Assembly (NCBI GenBank): GCA_000708835.1
Contig: DF237092.1
Location: forward strand, 1-21,621
DNA from: Klebsormidium nitens
Lineage: Eukaryota > Streptophyta > Klebsormidiophyceae > Klebsormidiales > Klebsormidiaceae
Length of the DNA stretch: 21,621 bases
Direction of reading: 5' to 3'
The notes beneath the pieces are model-generated. The model had not been told where the DNA came from. It made no database searches and saw nothing but the letters and a program-made list of their open reading frames with translations. Below are positions 13,001-18,278 of this stretch, piece by piece (the first letter of the stretch is position 1; every line of letters begins with the position of its first letter). The translations under genes were made by a program, and so were the position numbers.

Positions 13001-16000
13001 GCCGTCCCTGTCCTTTCGTTCCGTTCCGCAGGGCCCCAGTGACCCGGTACCAGACGCCAAGGCTCTGCTATTTCCTTAGCCGTCTTTTAACCAACGTTCC
13101 GTTTTCGCTCCTTTTCCGCAGGGCCCCAGCCGGCCGGAACCGAGGACCACGCTCCGCTACTTTGACAGCGAGGAAGGGATCCAAGCGGCGCTTACCTACA
13201 AACTCCAGGACACACCTTCCGTAAGATCTCCGCAGACCGTTGATACACAACCGCATCTCAATGTCGTTGAGCGCGCCTACTATGTTTCTTGCTGCCACCG
13301 CGGTTGCTTAGCTGTTCAAACGCAAATTCGGCTCAATCAAATTTAGCATTTGCTGGTATAGAAGCGTTCCTTCGTGAAGATGGGTCTAGGCCAACGAAAA
13401 AGGTTGTTAAGTCAGGAAGCTGGGAGTGGGTCCCTGTGTTCCACGTGGGTCCCTGTGTTCCACGACTCATTGGCGGCTTCTGACTTGAAATAAATACCGG
13501 TACAGATCACGGAGAGGCGAGGATTGATTCCGACGGAGAACGATCACTCAAATTGTTGCGCTCACCCCACATATTTCTTGTACCAAAACCACTAGGCTAA
13601 GGAGAACTGAAAAAAGACTGCGCGAAGTGTGCCGTAGCAAGTTCCAATCACTTTCGTCAAAGTTGGAAGAGAAGTTTCACGTTCTCTGAGCAATTCCTGT
13701 GTTTTGCTATGGCTTTCAGGGCGCAAGCCATTCTCTCCCTCGGCAAACAAGCCCCACGCGCCGGACAACTCGCCAGCCTTCGCCTCTGAGGGCGACACGT
13801 GTCGCGACTCGAGAAGAGGGACACAGTTTTTCACGTGAGGTCTCGGCAATCAACAAAGGAGCGAACAGTGCGTCAGCGGAAGCGGACTCCACGAGACAGA
13901 TCGGCGCAAGCGAATCGGCGGTGAGCGTGGATGTAGCGAGATCAGTTTCCGCCGGAACGAGCAGTTCCGCCGGAATGGGCGACTTTCCGGAGAGCGTCAC
14001 CTCTCTCGGGACTCTGGAGTCTTCCCCCGTGACCGACAGTTCCGCCGGAAACCTGCGTTCGGTGAGCGGAATGGAACGCAGAGAGGGCGGAAGCCGAGGG
14101 ACGTCAACGGACGTGTATGGTGCGGACAGCTCCAGTAGGTTCGGAAAGAGCTCGATCGGCTCACCCGAGAAAACGTCGACGCTCCTTGACGTCACGGGGC
14201 GGCCGCGCAAGACGCCGGTGTCGCCTCCGAAGTCGATTCTGAGGTGATCCTGAAAACGACCTCTATTTCTGCATCGACACCTGTCAGCTACGCAGGCTTT
14301 TATCATTCCTGGCACGCGCCCACAATGTCGGACGGCCCAGAGTGATCTTGCGGATTCTGTAGAGCTGGATAGCGCACGGATCTTTCCGTGAGTAAAGGTC
14401 CGTAACCTTTTACGTAAAAATTGGCATGGAGATGGAGACACCCTGGGATCTGTATGAGATGAAGTGCGGTAGAAGGCGTAAAGCTTCGACGATGAGGATT
14501 TGCCACTTTTTAGCTTTGCGTGTGTGGGTTTCTTCTACTAATCCGCACGAAGCACGCACAGATTCCCATCACTTTCATCACTTCGAGTACCTCCGCAAAG
14601 ACACCATCCGCTAAACTCACAACGCAAATGCGGTTTCGGATGATCAAAAATGAGTCAAACGCCTCCGTCGAATTTTTACGCCCCACACGAAGATGAGCGG
14701 TTTCGATTCTGATTTTGCGATTCTAAATAGTATCTGCCACACAGAAACGAAGCATTTGCGGCCCCGAACGAGCGGTTCCTCGAGGTCGAGGCGCCCGTCA
14801 AGCGGGTAATACGGACCACGTCCACCGTGGGGGAGACCAAGAAGCTCTTGGCTTCCGGCGGCGAAAGTTTGGCCCGGTCGGGACAGCTGTCGCCCGTGAA
14901 GCAATTTACGCTCACGCCGGAGGAGGTGGACTTTGGACGAGTGAAAATTGGCGACACGGCCCGGCAGGTGCGACGTCAGCACTTCCTAGTTCCGCGCTTA
15001 CGGGTATCGTCATGCAGCGTCGCTCATTCTGCCCTTGTCAGAAAATGTTTCATAATCCTACCTTTGCGTCGAACATTGGAGCTCTTTCGAATCATGTCAG
15101 TCCGCTGTTCAGCTGTTTGCACGGACTGGCGCAGCCGCAGCCTTGCACCGGATCAGCGCAGTCCACTGGTGATAAACATCATGGCTACACAAACGTTTGA
15201 CAGTGGACTGAAGACTTCGGTTGCATTTGCGCAGGCACTCACACTGCAAAACGTCTATTCGGACGTTGGACGGTACAAAATCCGCCCGTTGGACGCGCCG
15301 TTCAGAGTAGCCCACAAACCCGGCCCGGCAAGATCACCTCCTCAAACTTTGAAAAGCTTTTGATACTAAAGCAACTATAGGCGACCTACTCTACAGTCTT
15401 TCTTCATTGTCTTATTGTTCGCTCAATTGAGTGCGCAGCAGTGGGCCTTTGGTTTTTTAGGAAATTAAACCTCAGCAAGCGCCCGGCCGCTCTCATTGAT
15501 TGAAATCTCAGACCCAAGCAGCATGAAGAACTGGAGAGATCCGACCCGCTGTTCTCTTTGAAAAGCGCCGAGCAACGATGTCTGGATTGTCGGTAGAGGC
15601 TGATGAGACGAGTTTTCAAACCTGCTCAAACAGTTAGAATGTCTTCAACTGCCATTACGTCTGCAAAGCCTCTACTCTGACGCCCATGCCTATCATGCCA
15701 CGTCTTCGAGTGGAAAGTCACACATTCAACATCGTCTCAATTTGATACGCCTGACAGCACAAGGAGAAAGTACAAAAGACTGAAAAGTCTAGAGCATTCA
15801 ACTTCGACGACGTATACGACATGGCAACCGAAGTCGGGTCCATCAGCCTGTTACGGACTGGAAAGTCTTCTGCAATTTCAGATTTGACATTGTGTATCTC
15901 AGAACGAGAACGAAAGGTGCTCACATGAAACGCGGCCCGGGACCGCTGGGAAGCAATTGGTGAGATAAGACCAATTTCCTAGTTGTCACTGCTCTGAACC

Positions 16001-16166
16001 GTGTCCCTTCTGTCCTAGGCAGGTGGCCCCGGGCATGGCTGTGAAGATCGAAATTGCATTCGCGCCCACCACGCCAGTTGCGTGTGAGACGCAGCTGGAG
16101 GTCGTGACGGAGTTCAACCGCTTTCTGGTGCGCATCTCCGGAACCGGAACCGGAACTACATCTTGA
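819..16166 (+). CDS. SPAG17: SPAG17 / PF6 orthologue, central-pair C1a projection protein (17 exons)
   Basis: Large scaffold of the C1a projection on the ciliary central-pair microtubules, needed for motility in Chlamydomonas (pf6) and animals. Joining 819-1004, 1996-2163, 2471-2585, 2950-3176, 3956-4219, 4829-5611, 6143-6953, 7472-7602, 8201-10360, 10738-10979, 11426-12092, 12421-12531, 13122-13220, 13720-14243, 14745-14967, 15235-15327 and 16023-16166 gives one open frame of 2315 residues; all phases agree. Vertebrate SPAG17 is about 2220 residues. Diagnostic blocks, in family order: VDMRHYQQLL...VPVMLHCMLEQ (552-581), VDVSYYPREDSLLVRL (about 939-955), a repeat with GVTSSGVVVRV and LYLDG (about 1313-1345), TDPETGVRVVTRED...VDGTRI (about 1490-1530), a C-terminal coiled coil, and an ASH-type beta domain (about 2215-2313). 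K/A/P/E-rich linkers separate them. No signal peptide or membrane segment is seen. The N-terminal 62 residues and exact exon ends are less certain than the identity. Confidence 0.94.
1005..1995 (+). other. SPAG17 intron 1
   Basis: A 991-nt intron running from GTGGGG to TGTAG. It contains no supportable exon. A short stretch around 1466-1575 reads as a plausible peptide but has intron-like base composition and no matching splice phase. At 1866-1875 the ten bases cctacggagt repeat a piece of exon 2 (2030-2039), with looser similarity around them, possibly a decayed duplicate of the exon start. Confidence 0.6.
1996..2163 (+). CDS. SPAG17: SPAG17 exon 2 (residues 63-118)
   Basis: Acceptor GATGTAG|GAG and donor GAG|GTAAGC; phase 0 at both ends. 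It begins EPAPKFPITWHAYGVVVEAAW, and I align it loosely with the conserved N-terminal segment of animal SPAG17 (WEPSLI...FNQNDWQASI). Composition is clearly coding. The following intron (2164-2470, 307 nt) holds nothing I can identify. Confidence 0.85.
2471..2585 (+). CDS. SPAG17: SPAG17 exon 3 (residues 119-157)
   Basis: Acceptor CTTGCAG|ATT. The donor GCAG|GTGAGG leaves one base of a split Ala codon that exon 4 completes. Residues such as LGGLVRNAKES...PDVAARLLA align with the N-terminal helical block of animal SPAG17 (YYEVLTAAKAI...LIGKLLKF). Confidence 0.87.
2586..2949 (+). other. SPAG17 intron 3 with a long pyrimidine tract
   Basis: A 364-nt intron, GTGAGG to CTGCAG. From about 2748 to 2850 it is almost entirely C and T on the + strand, far longer than a normal polypyrimidine tract and ending about 100 nt before the acceptor. 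No other feature is seen. Confidence 0.7.
2950..3176 (+). CDS. SPAG17: SPAG17 exon 4, N-terminal coiled coil (residues 157-232)
   Basis: Acceptor CTGCAG|CC completes the split codon; donor GAG|GTGAGA in phase 0. It encodes an Ala/Lys/Glu-rich helix (MELDKGRAHRAEAKRRS onward) with heptad-like spacing, a predicted coiled coil over about residues 158-222, matching the charged helix that follows the N-terminal block in animal SPAG17. Intron 4 (3177-3955, 779 nt) contains no supportable element. Confidence 0.87.
3956..4219 (+). CDS. SPAG17: SPAG17 exon 5, Ala/Lys/Pro linker (residues 233-320)
   Basis: Acceptor CTTTCCAG|CTG and donor CGG|GTGGGT, both phase 0. It encodes a low-complexity A/K/P/T linker followed by an acidic segment (ALLTQDDVDSSK) and the start of an alanine-rich helix that continues into exon 6. 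It occupies the place of the K/A/P-rich linker of animal SPAG17. The following intron 5 (4220-4828, 609 nt) has only a purine-rich stretch of agtaga units at about 4698-4730. Confidence 0.85.
4829..5611 (+). CDS. SPAG17: SPAG17 exon 6 with the conserved VDMRHYQ...HCMLEQ block (residues 321-581)
   Basis: Acceptor TTTCGCAG|GCA, donor GAGCAG|GTACGC, both phase 0. It opens with an A/K/E helix, then FAATWVYWCSNF, a hydrophobic block ending IALVECEFKRPKV (about residues 436-448), a Lys/Gly-rich linker, and ends with VDMRHYQQLL...VPVMLHCMLEQ (552-581). That last block is one of the strongest signatures of the SPAG17/PF6 family (animal VDMRYYNYLL...VPLILHCMLEQ) and anchors the identification. Confidence 0.95.
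5861..6196 (+). repeat. Triplicated intron-end/exon-start array at the exon 7 boundary
   Basis: Three diverged tandem copies of a unit of about 96-117 bp span the end of intron 6 and the first bases of exon 7. Each has a pyrimidine tract, CCTTG(T/A)AG, then AT(C/T)GTC(C/T)GT and TTGCACT-like and CCCTCGACCT words. Exon-like starts are at 5930, 6047 and 6143; only the last is joined in my gene model. The spacings, 117 and 96, are both multiples of three. Copy 1 keeps a TAG acceptor but stops at TGA 6020; copy 2 has GAAG and stops at TAG 6140, which is part of the real acceptor. Confidence 0.85.
6143..6953 (+). CDS. SPAG17: SPAG17 exon 7, helical start plus long disordered linker (residues 582-852)
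   Basis: Acceptor TTCCTTGTAG|ATT, phase 0; donor CCAG|GTGAGA leaves one base of a Gly codon. Residues 582-616 (IVRGLCTPLDLREEETSR onward) continue from the HCMLEQ block as in animals. From about 617 to 835 the protein is Ser/Gly/Glu/Pro-rich with no fold visible. It ends VEKSMRDLLELP, which I align with the conserved EQEMQSKLPLWEFLQFP region of animal SPAG17. Confidence 0.9.
7020..7110 (+). repeat. 18-bp minisatellite in SPAG17 intron 7
   Basis: Five imperfect units of 17-19 bp, consensus close to aacgcgagaagtctgatt, start near 7020, 7037, 7056, 7074 and 7091. They lie in intron 7 (6954-7471, 518 nt), well before the acceptor. The same intron has a strong-looking pyrimidine tract with CTTTTTCAG at about 7352-7384, but splicing there shifts the frame and reads a stop at the exon 8 donor. 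Confidence 0.75.
7472..7602 (+). CDS. SPAG17: SPAG17 exon 8 (residues 852-895)
   Basis: Acceptor GTTCACAG|GG completes the Gly codon split after exon 7; donor ATG|GTAAGA in phase 0. It encodes RKRSWMPAVPLLSEVRRN and a short helix ending ATIADVQRFQRM, which I align with the animal segment running from NNTKRLATIHEL to WNEVERAFKVF. The following intron 8 (7603-8200, 598 nt) holds only a 14-bp tandem duplication at 8030-8057. Confidence 0.88.
8030..8057 (+). repeat. 14-bp tandem duplication in intron 8
   Basis: Two adjacent copies of gcgaccgtg(a/g)(c/t)gct with two mismatches, inside SPAG17 intron 8. No function is evident. Confidence 0.6.
8201..10360 (+). CDS. SPAG17: SPAG17 exon 9, central conserved core (residues 896-1615)
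   Basis: A 2160-nt exon: acceptor ACTTGCAG|AAC, donor CTG|GTGAGC, phase 0 at both ends. In order it encodes: VDVSYYPREDSLLVRLSED (about 939-957), matching animal VDSYYHTQDNSLLLVF; a Gly/Ser-rich spacer; a strand-rich repeat at about 1125-1170; a highly charged E/K/R/A coiled coil and Lys/Ala/Pro linker (about 1172-1278); RGVTSSGVVVRVLKGGGMQV (about 1313-1332), matching [20 protein letters not shown]; a second A/E/K/P linker; TDPETGVRVVTRED to VDGTRI (about 1490-1530), matching TDPVNGTVMTTRED to ADGTRI; and a further beta-rich stretch. A long open frame on the opposite strand here is a composition shadow. Confidence 0.95.
10361..10737 (+). other. SPAG17 intron 9
   Basis: A 377-nt intron, GTGAGC to CCTGCAG, with ordinary intron composition. 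I see no repeat or RNA gene in it. Confidence 0.85.
10738..10979 (+). CDS. SPAG17: SPAG17 exon 10 (residues 1616-1696)
   Basis: Acceptor CCCTGCAG|GTT in phase 0; donor GGCAG|GTGGGC leaves two bases that exon 11 completes as Ser. HSRVFCVREEGHGYELLDSG and the following EKYRRRK...LTEPVLG align with animal [20 protein letters not shown] and VVLQEPVQEQ, a conserved beta-rich segment. Intron 10 (10980-11425, 446 nt) contains nothing identifiable. Confidence 0.92.
11426..12092 (+). CDS. SPAG17: SPAG17 exon 11, linker and C-terminal coiled coil (residues 1696-1918)
   Basis: Acceptor TTCCCGCAG|C, donor GCGGAG|GTGAGC. It begins ENAVAHIFLTRPQ, which pairs with animal TLTITVLRPF, then a Pro/Ala/Ser linker. 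VVLFRQIVELPALDG (about 1811-1825) aligns with animal VLQMRQFIQHEVI, and IEAFLSRYDTWQKE leads into a long Ala/Arg/Glu coiled coil up to residue 1918. The DNA at 11732-11750 contains two cctaaacccc units resembling a telomere repeat, but they are coding here. Intron 11 (12093-12420, 328 nt) is unremarkable. Confidence 0.92.
12421..12531 (+). CDS. SPAG17: SPAG17 exon 12 (residues 1919-1955)
   Basis: Acceptor TCCGTTTCAG|GGA and donor GCGACG|GTGAGA, phase 0 both ends. It encodes the end of the helix (RRTEAEAAKARALEAKRG) and a short Cys-containing loop. There is no strong family match; the call rests on phase, composition and position. Confidence 0.8.
12951..13180 (+). repeat. Triplicated intron-end/exon-start array at the exon 13 boundary
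   Basis: Three diverged tandem copies at the end of intron 12 (12532-13121), with exon-like starts at 12955, 13032 and 13122. Copies 2 and 3 share CCGCAG|GGCCCCAG exactly. All share a CCGG(T/A)A(T/C)C-like word followed by G(C/G)CTC(C/T)GCTA(C/T)TT. Copies 1 and 2 also share TTCCTTAGCCGTC. Copy 2 has an acceptor as good as the real one and lies 90 nt (30 codons) upstream of it, but reaches TAG at 13077. Only copy 3 is a continuous exon. Confidence 0.85.
13122..13220 (+). CDS. SPAG17: SPAG17 exon 13 (residues 1956-1988)
   Basis: Acceptor CTTTTCCGCAG|GGC, donor TTCC|GTAAGA, phase 0 both ends. It encodes GPSRPEPRTTLRYFDSEEGI and a short helix ending LQDTPS. It lies between the coiled coil and the C-terminal linker; the family match is weak. 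It is the last of three tandem copies of its own 5' end. Confidence 0.8.
13426..13463 (+). repeat. Perfect 19-bp tandem duplication in intron 13
   Basis: The 19 bases gtgggtccctgtgttccac occur twice, back to back and without mismatch, inside SPAG17 intron 13 (13221-13719, 499 nt). The lack of divergence suggests a recent duplication. Nothing else is identified in this intron. Confidence 0.9.
13720..14243 (+). CDS. SPAG17: SPAG17 exon 14, Ser/Gly/Arg-rich linker (residues 1989-2163)
   Basis: Acceptor GCTTTCAG|GGC; donor CTGAG|GTGATC leaves two bases of an Arg codon. The protein is Ser/Thr/Gly/Arg-rich and presumably disordered, in the position of the variable region before the C-terminal ASH domain of animal SPAG17. 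Three copies of TTCCGCCGGAA (13947, 13965, 14040) each encode Ser-Ala-Gly. Intron 14 (14244-14744, 501 nt) contains no supportable element. Confidence 0.87.
13947..14050 (+). repeat. Three copies of TTCCGCCGGAA in exon 14
   Basis: The 11-base near-palindrome (TTCCG, C, CGGAA) sits at 13947-13957, 13965-13975 and 14040-14050. All three are read in the same frame as Ser-Ala-Gly. They may reflect protein repetition or the general excess of CGGAA words. Confidence 0.75.
14745..14967 (+). CDS. SPAG17: SPAG17 exon 15, start of ASH domain (residues 2163-2237)
   Basis: Acceptor GCCACACAG|A completes the Arg codon; donor CGGCAG|GTGCGA in phase 0. LTPEEVDFGRVKIGDTARQ matches LLPSSVKFGVLKEGHTYAT of animal SPAG17, the first strands of an immunoglobulin-like ASH/MSP-type domain typical of ciliary proteins. 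The short intron 15 (14968-15234, 267 nt) follows. Confidence 0.93.
15235..15327 (+). CDS. SPAG17: SPAG17 exon 16, ASH domain middle (residues 2238-2268)
   Basis: Acceptor TTGCGCAG|GCA in phase 0. Encodes ALTLQNVYSDVGRYKIRPLD to AHKPGP, matching animal VKLKNVGVDFCRFKV and YKPGP. The exon must end after CCG at 15327 to join HKPGP to VAPGM (animal YKPGPVAAGM), so the donor is GCAAGA rather than GT. Confidence 0.9.
15328..16022 (+). other. SPAG17 intron 16, a probable GC-AG intron
   Basis: The intron begins GCAAGA at 15328 and ends CTAGGCAG at 16022. The junction gives HKPGP|VAPGM, exactly the conserved animal motif, in frame. The only nearby GT (in AGAGTAGCC, 15305) would delete the conserved residues. 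The 695 nt contain no other supportable feature. Confidence 0.8.
16023..16166 (+). CDS. SPAG17: SPAG17 exon 17, C terminus (residues 2269-2315 and stop)
   Basis: Acceptor TAGGCAG|GTG. Encodes VAPGMAVKIEIAFAP, matching animal VAAGMQTELNIELFA, then LEVVTEFNRFLVRISGTG, matching the final strands (IEIMTEHEVLFLPVEAT). TGA at 16164-16166. The protein ends just after the ASH domain, so it lacks the animal C-terminal tail. I could not recognise a polyadenylation signal downstream. Confidence 0.94.
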   Translation: MAPGMAVKIEIAFAPTTPVACETQLEVVTEFNRFLVRISGTGTGTTS

Positions 16167-17902
16167 GTGCGAAGCGGTCCTGTTGTGAGTAGGTGGCAGT
16201 ATCGAGATAGACGACACGTATCGACCGATATACCTGCCTGGGATAAGCGTCCGATGGAAACTGTATAATGTGCGGGCTTAGATATAGACAACTCTGAGCG
16301 ACAGGGCGGCTTGTAGGAATCGGTTGCTCGGTACTTAACAGACCGGTTCGTGACCCAGTTAAGATGGAGAGGTCTTACCTTTAAGAAGTGAATCAACTGA
16401 GATTCTCCTGATCCCGTCCTAATGCGTTGAAGAACAACAGAGTGGGTAAAGGTTTGATGCTAGCTGATGGCATGACGGTCAACCGCACATGGCTCATGAC
16501 CAATCCGGTTTAACGTTTGGCTGAGAGGACAGCTAGCTATCATCAGTTTGCATGACTCAAGGCATGCCTATCGCATATGCATGATTCTCATGTATCCATG
16601 CATGCCATGATGAGTAACGGCTCATGCAAAAGGGTCTACTATCTTTGGTGGCGCGTCTACGTCCTTCGGTTTACTCAGCGATTCTCCTTTATTTTTCACG
16701 CCAATTACGTGAAGTCCACAATAGTACTTAGCCAAGGCGGTTCTCTTGCTTGGGAGACGGCCTGAATGCACATACAGAGAGGCAGTTCCGTGATCAAATT
16801 ACACCTACGTCTGCATGGGACACGTACGTTCTTCCAGCTTGATTGAGAAGTGCAAGGAGTTATGGTGCTAAGTACGTAACTTTGCATACAGAGCTTTGAT
16901 TTTCACTCACAGTTACGTCAAGTGGGAGAAGCTGCACTGCCAACATAAGTCGAGCAAGACAAGACCGCCTCACGCTAGGTTCTTAAGTCAGTGAGTAATG
17001 AATTGGTGAACCACGCGAACGTTTGATGTCCGGCCCATGGGGATCCAGGTTCTTAGTGATAATCCAGTTTCATGATCCAAATACAGCTGAAATCCTAGGC
17101 CGAACCGTCCGATTCGATCGAATAGAAGGCCCGAGTCGTCGATCGTGAATTTCAGCGTGCCATTTTTAAATCTTTATAAGAGGACTGTGCAAGGAAGCTG
17201 GTGGCCTTCTGACGTCAGTGATCCGCGCGCAGGAACGGCAGACTCAAACTTGCAGTGCAGGCTCAGTCTTGAGCTCAGAGAAGCTCAAACACACATTTTT
17301 CAAGAAACAGATCTTAGAGCATCTGTGCTCGAACCGCGGGTCGATCGAATCTCAACCAAGTCGATTCATGCAGACCCGCAGAACAATATCTGCGCACCTA
17401 GCTATATCCATGCCTCATCCATGCTGATCCAACCGGCGGCAAGTTTGAGTCGAGACAAACTTAGGCAACGTGTATAGAAACGGGCAATTTTATGACATGT
17501 GGTCTCTTTTAGATCGACGCGCTGTCATAGCTGATCACTTTGAGGCCAGAGGCTTCCGATCGTGGCACACACATATTAATTGACTTTGTGGAACTGTCCG
17601 ACAGCTTTGACAATGTTCTTTTATCCTACCCTAGGCTACGGAACCCTATGCAGGTAACTACTGTCCAAAACTCAACGTGTCAACGGTCGCTTTTGGTGGA
17701 ATAAAGATCTCGAAAGCTGGCTGCGTCAACTGATAAACTGTAAGACCAGCATGGCCCATGACCCATTGTATCTAATCATTAGACTTTACGCAGATTCCAG
17801 CGGACAACTGGTTGGAAGTCGCTCGGAAGCCGTTTTTGCAAACAAAGTCGAACTCAATCTGTTGTCATCTTTTGTCTCGAGACTCAAAGTTCGAATGGTA
17901 CC
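16167..17902. other. Convergent intergenic spacer
   Basis: About 1.7 kb between the stop of SPAG17 (+) and the stop of the chitinase (-), so it should hold both 3' UTRs. I find no conserved coding potential. The longest open frame (17145-17477, +, 110 codons) resembles no family I know and has no coding-type composition. The notable element is the CATG cluster at 16471-16626. A 12-bp perfect palindrome, attcgatcgaat, lies at 17112-17123. Confidence 0.7.
16471..16626. promoter_or_regulatory. CATG / RY-motif cluster
   Basis: Eleven CATG tetramers occur in 156 bp (starts 16471, 16488, 16495, 16551, 16563, 16580, 16589, 16597, 16601, 16606, 16623); about 0.6 are expected. Several extend to CATGCA or TGCATG, the RY element recognised by plant B3-domain factors of the ABI3/FUS3/LEC2 group, including a CATGCATG at 16597-16604. 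Its place between two 3' ends is not a normal promoter position, so any function is inference. Confidence 0.4.
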
Positions 17903-18278
17903 CTATACAAACGGCTGCTGGTTATCGCACGACAGGTTACTCCCCGTGCTCACGCCCAGAAGCTTCGCGTACCGGGTGTAATACCCGATACGATCCGGGC
18001 CCCCCAATTTGTTCGAACGTCCGGGCCCGCACTCCAGCCCCCCGTTGATAATGTTTGTCACGACACCAAACCCGGGGAGGCGGTTCGCGGCCGCGTCCGC
18101 GGCGCTCGGGGACCATCCCCCGGTCATGACAGCGTGGCACGAGGGCTTATTCCCTGCGGGGGTCATCCAGAAGTAGATGGCGGTCTTCCACGCGGTGACC
18201 GGGTTGGTGAGAACGGCCCCCGGGTTGTTGAGGCCGTCGAAGCCGATGGCGTTGCCGGCTGGGATGTAGTTGTAGTTC
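17903..18278 (-). CDS. Chitinase last exon
   Basis: Acceptor ATCAG|G (minus strand) completes the Trp of QLSW. Encodes [63 protein letters not shown] and [15 protein letters not shown], ending QQPFV and TAG at 17905-17903. This is the complete C-terminal half of a GH19 domain, with the substrate-binding Asn of NIINGG. Confidence 0.96.

Noticed and set aside
17145-17477. 110-codon open frame in the intergenic spacer
   Set aside because: No known domain, mixed composition, and a second overlapping frame of similar length; consistent with chance.
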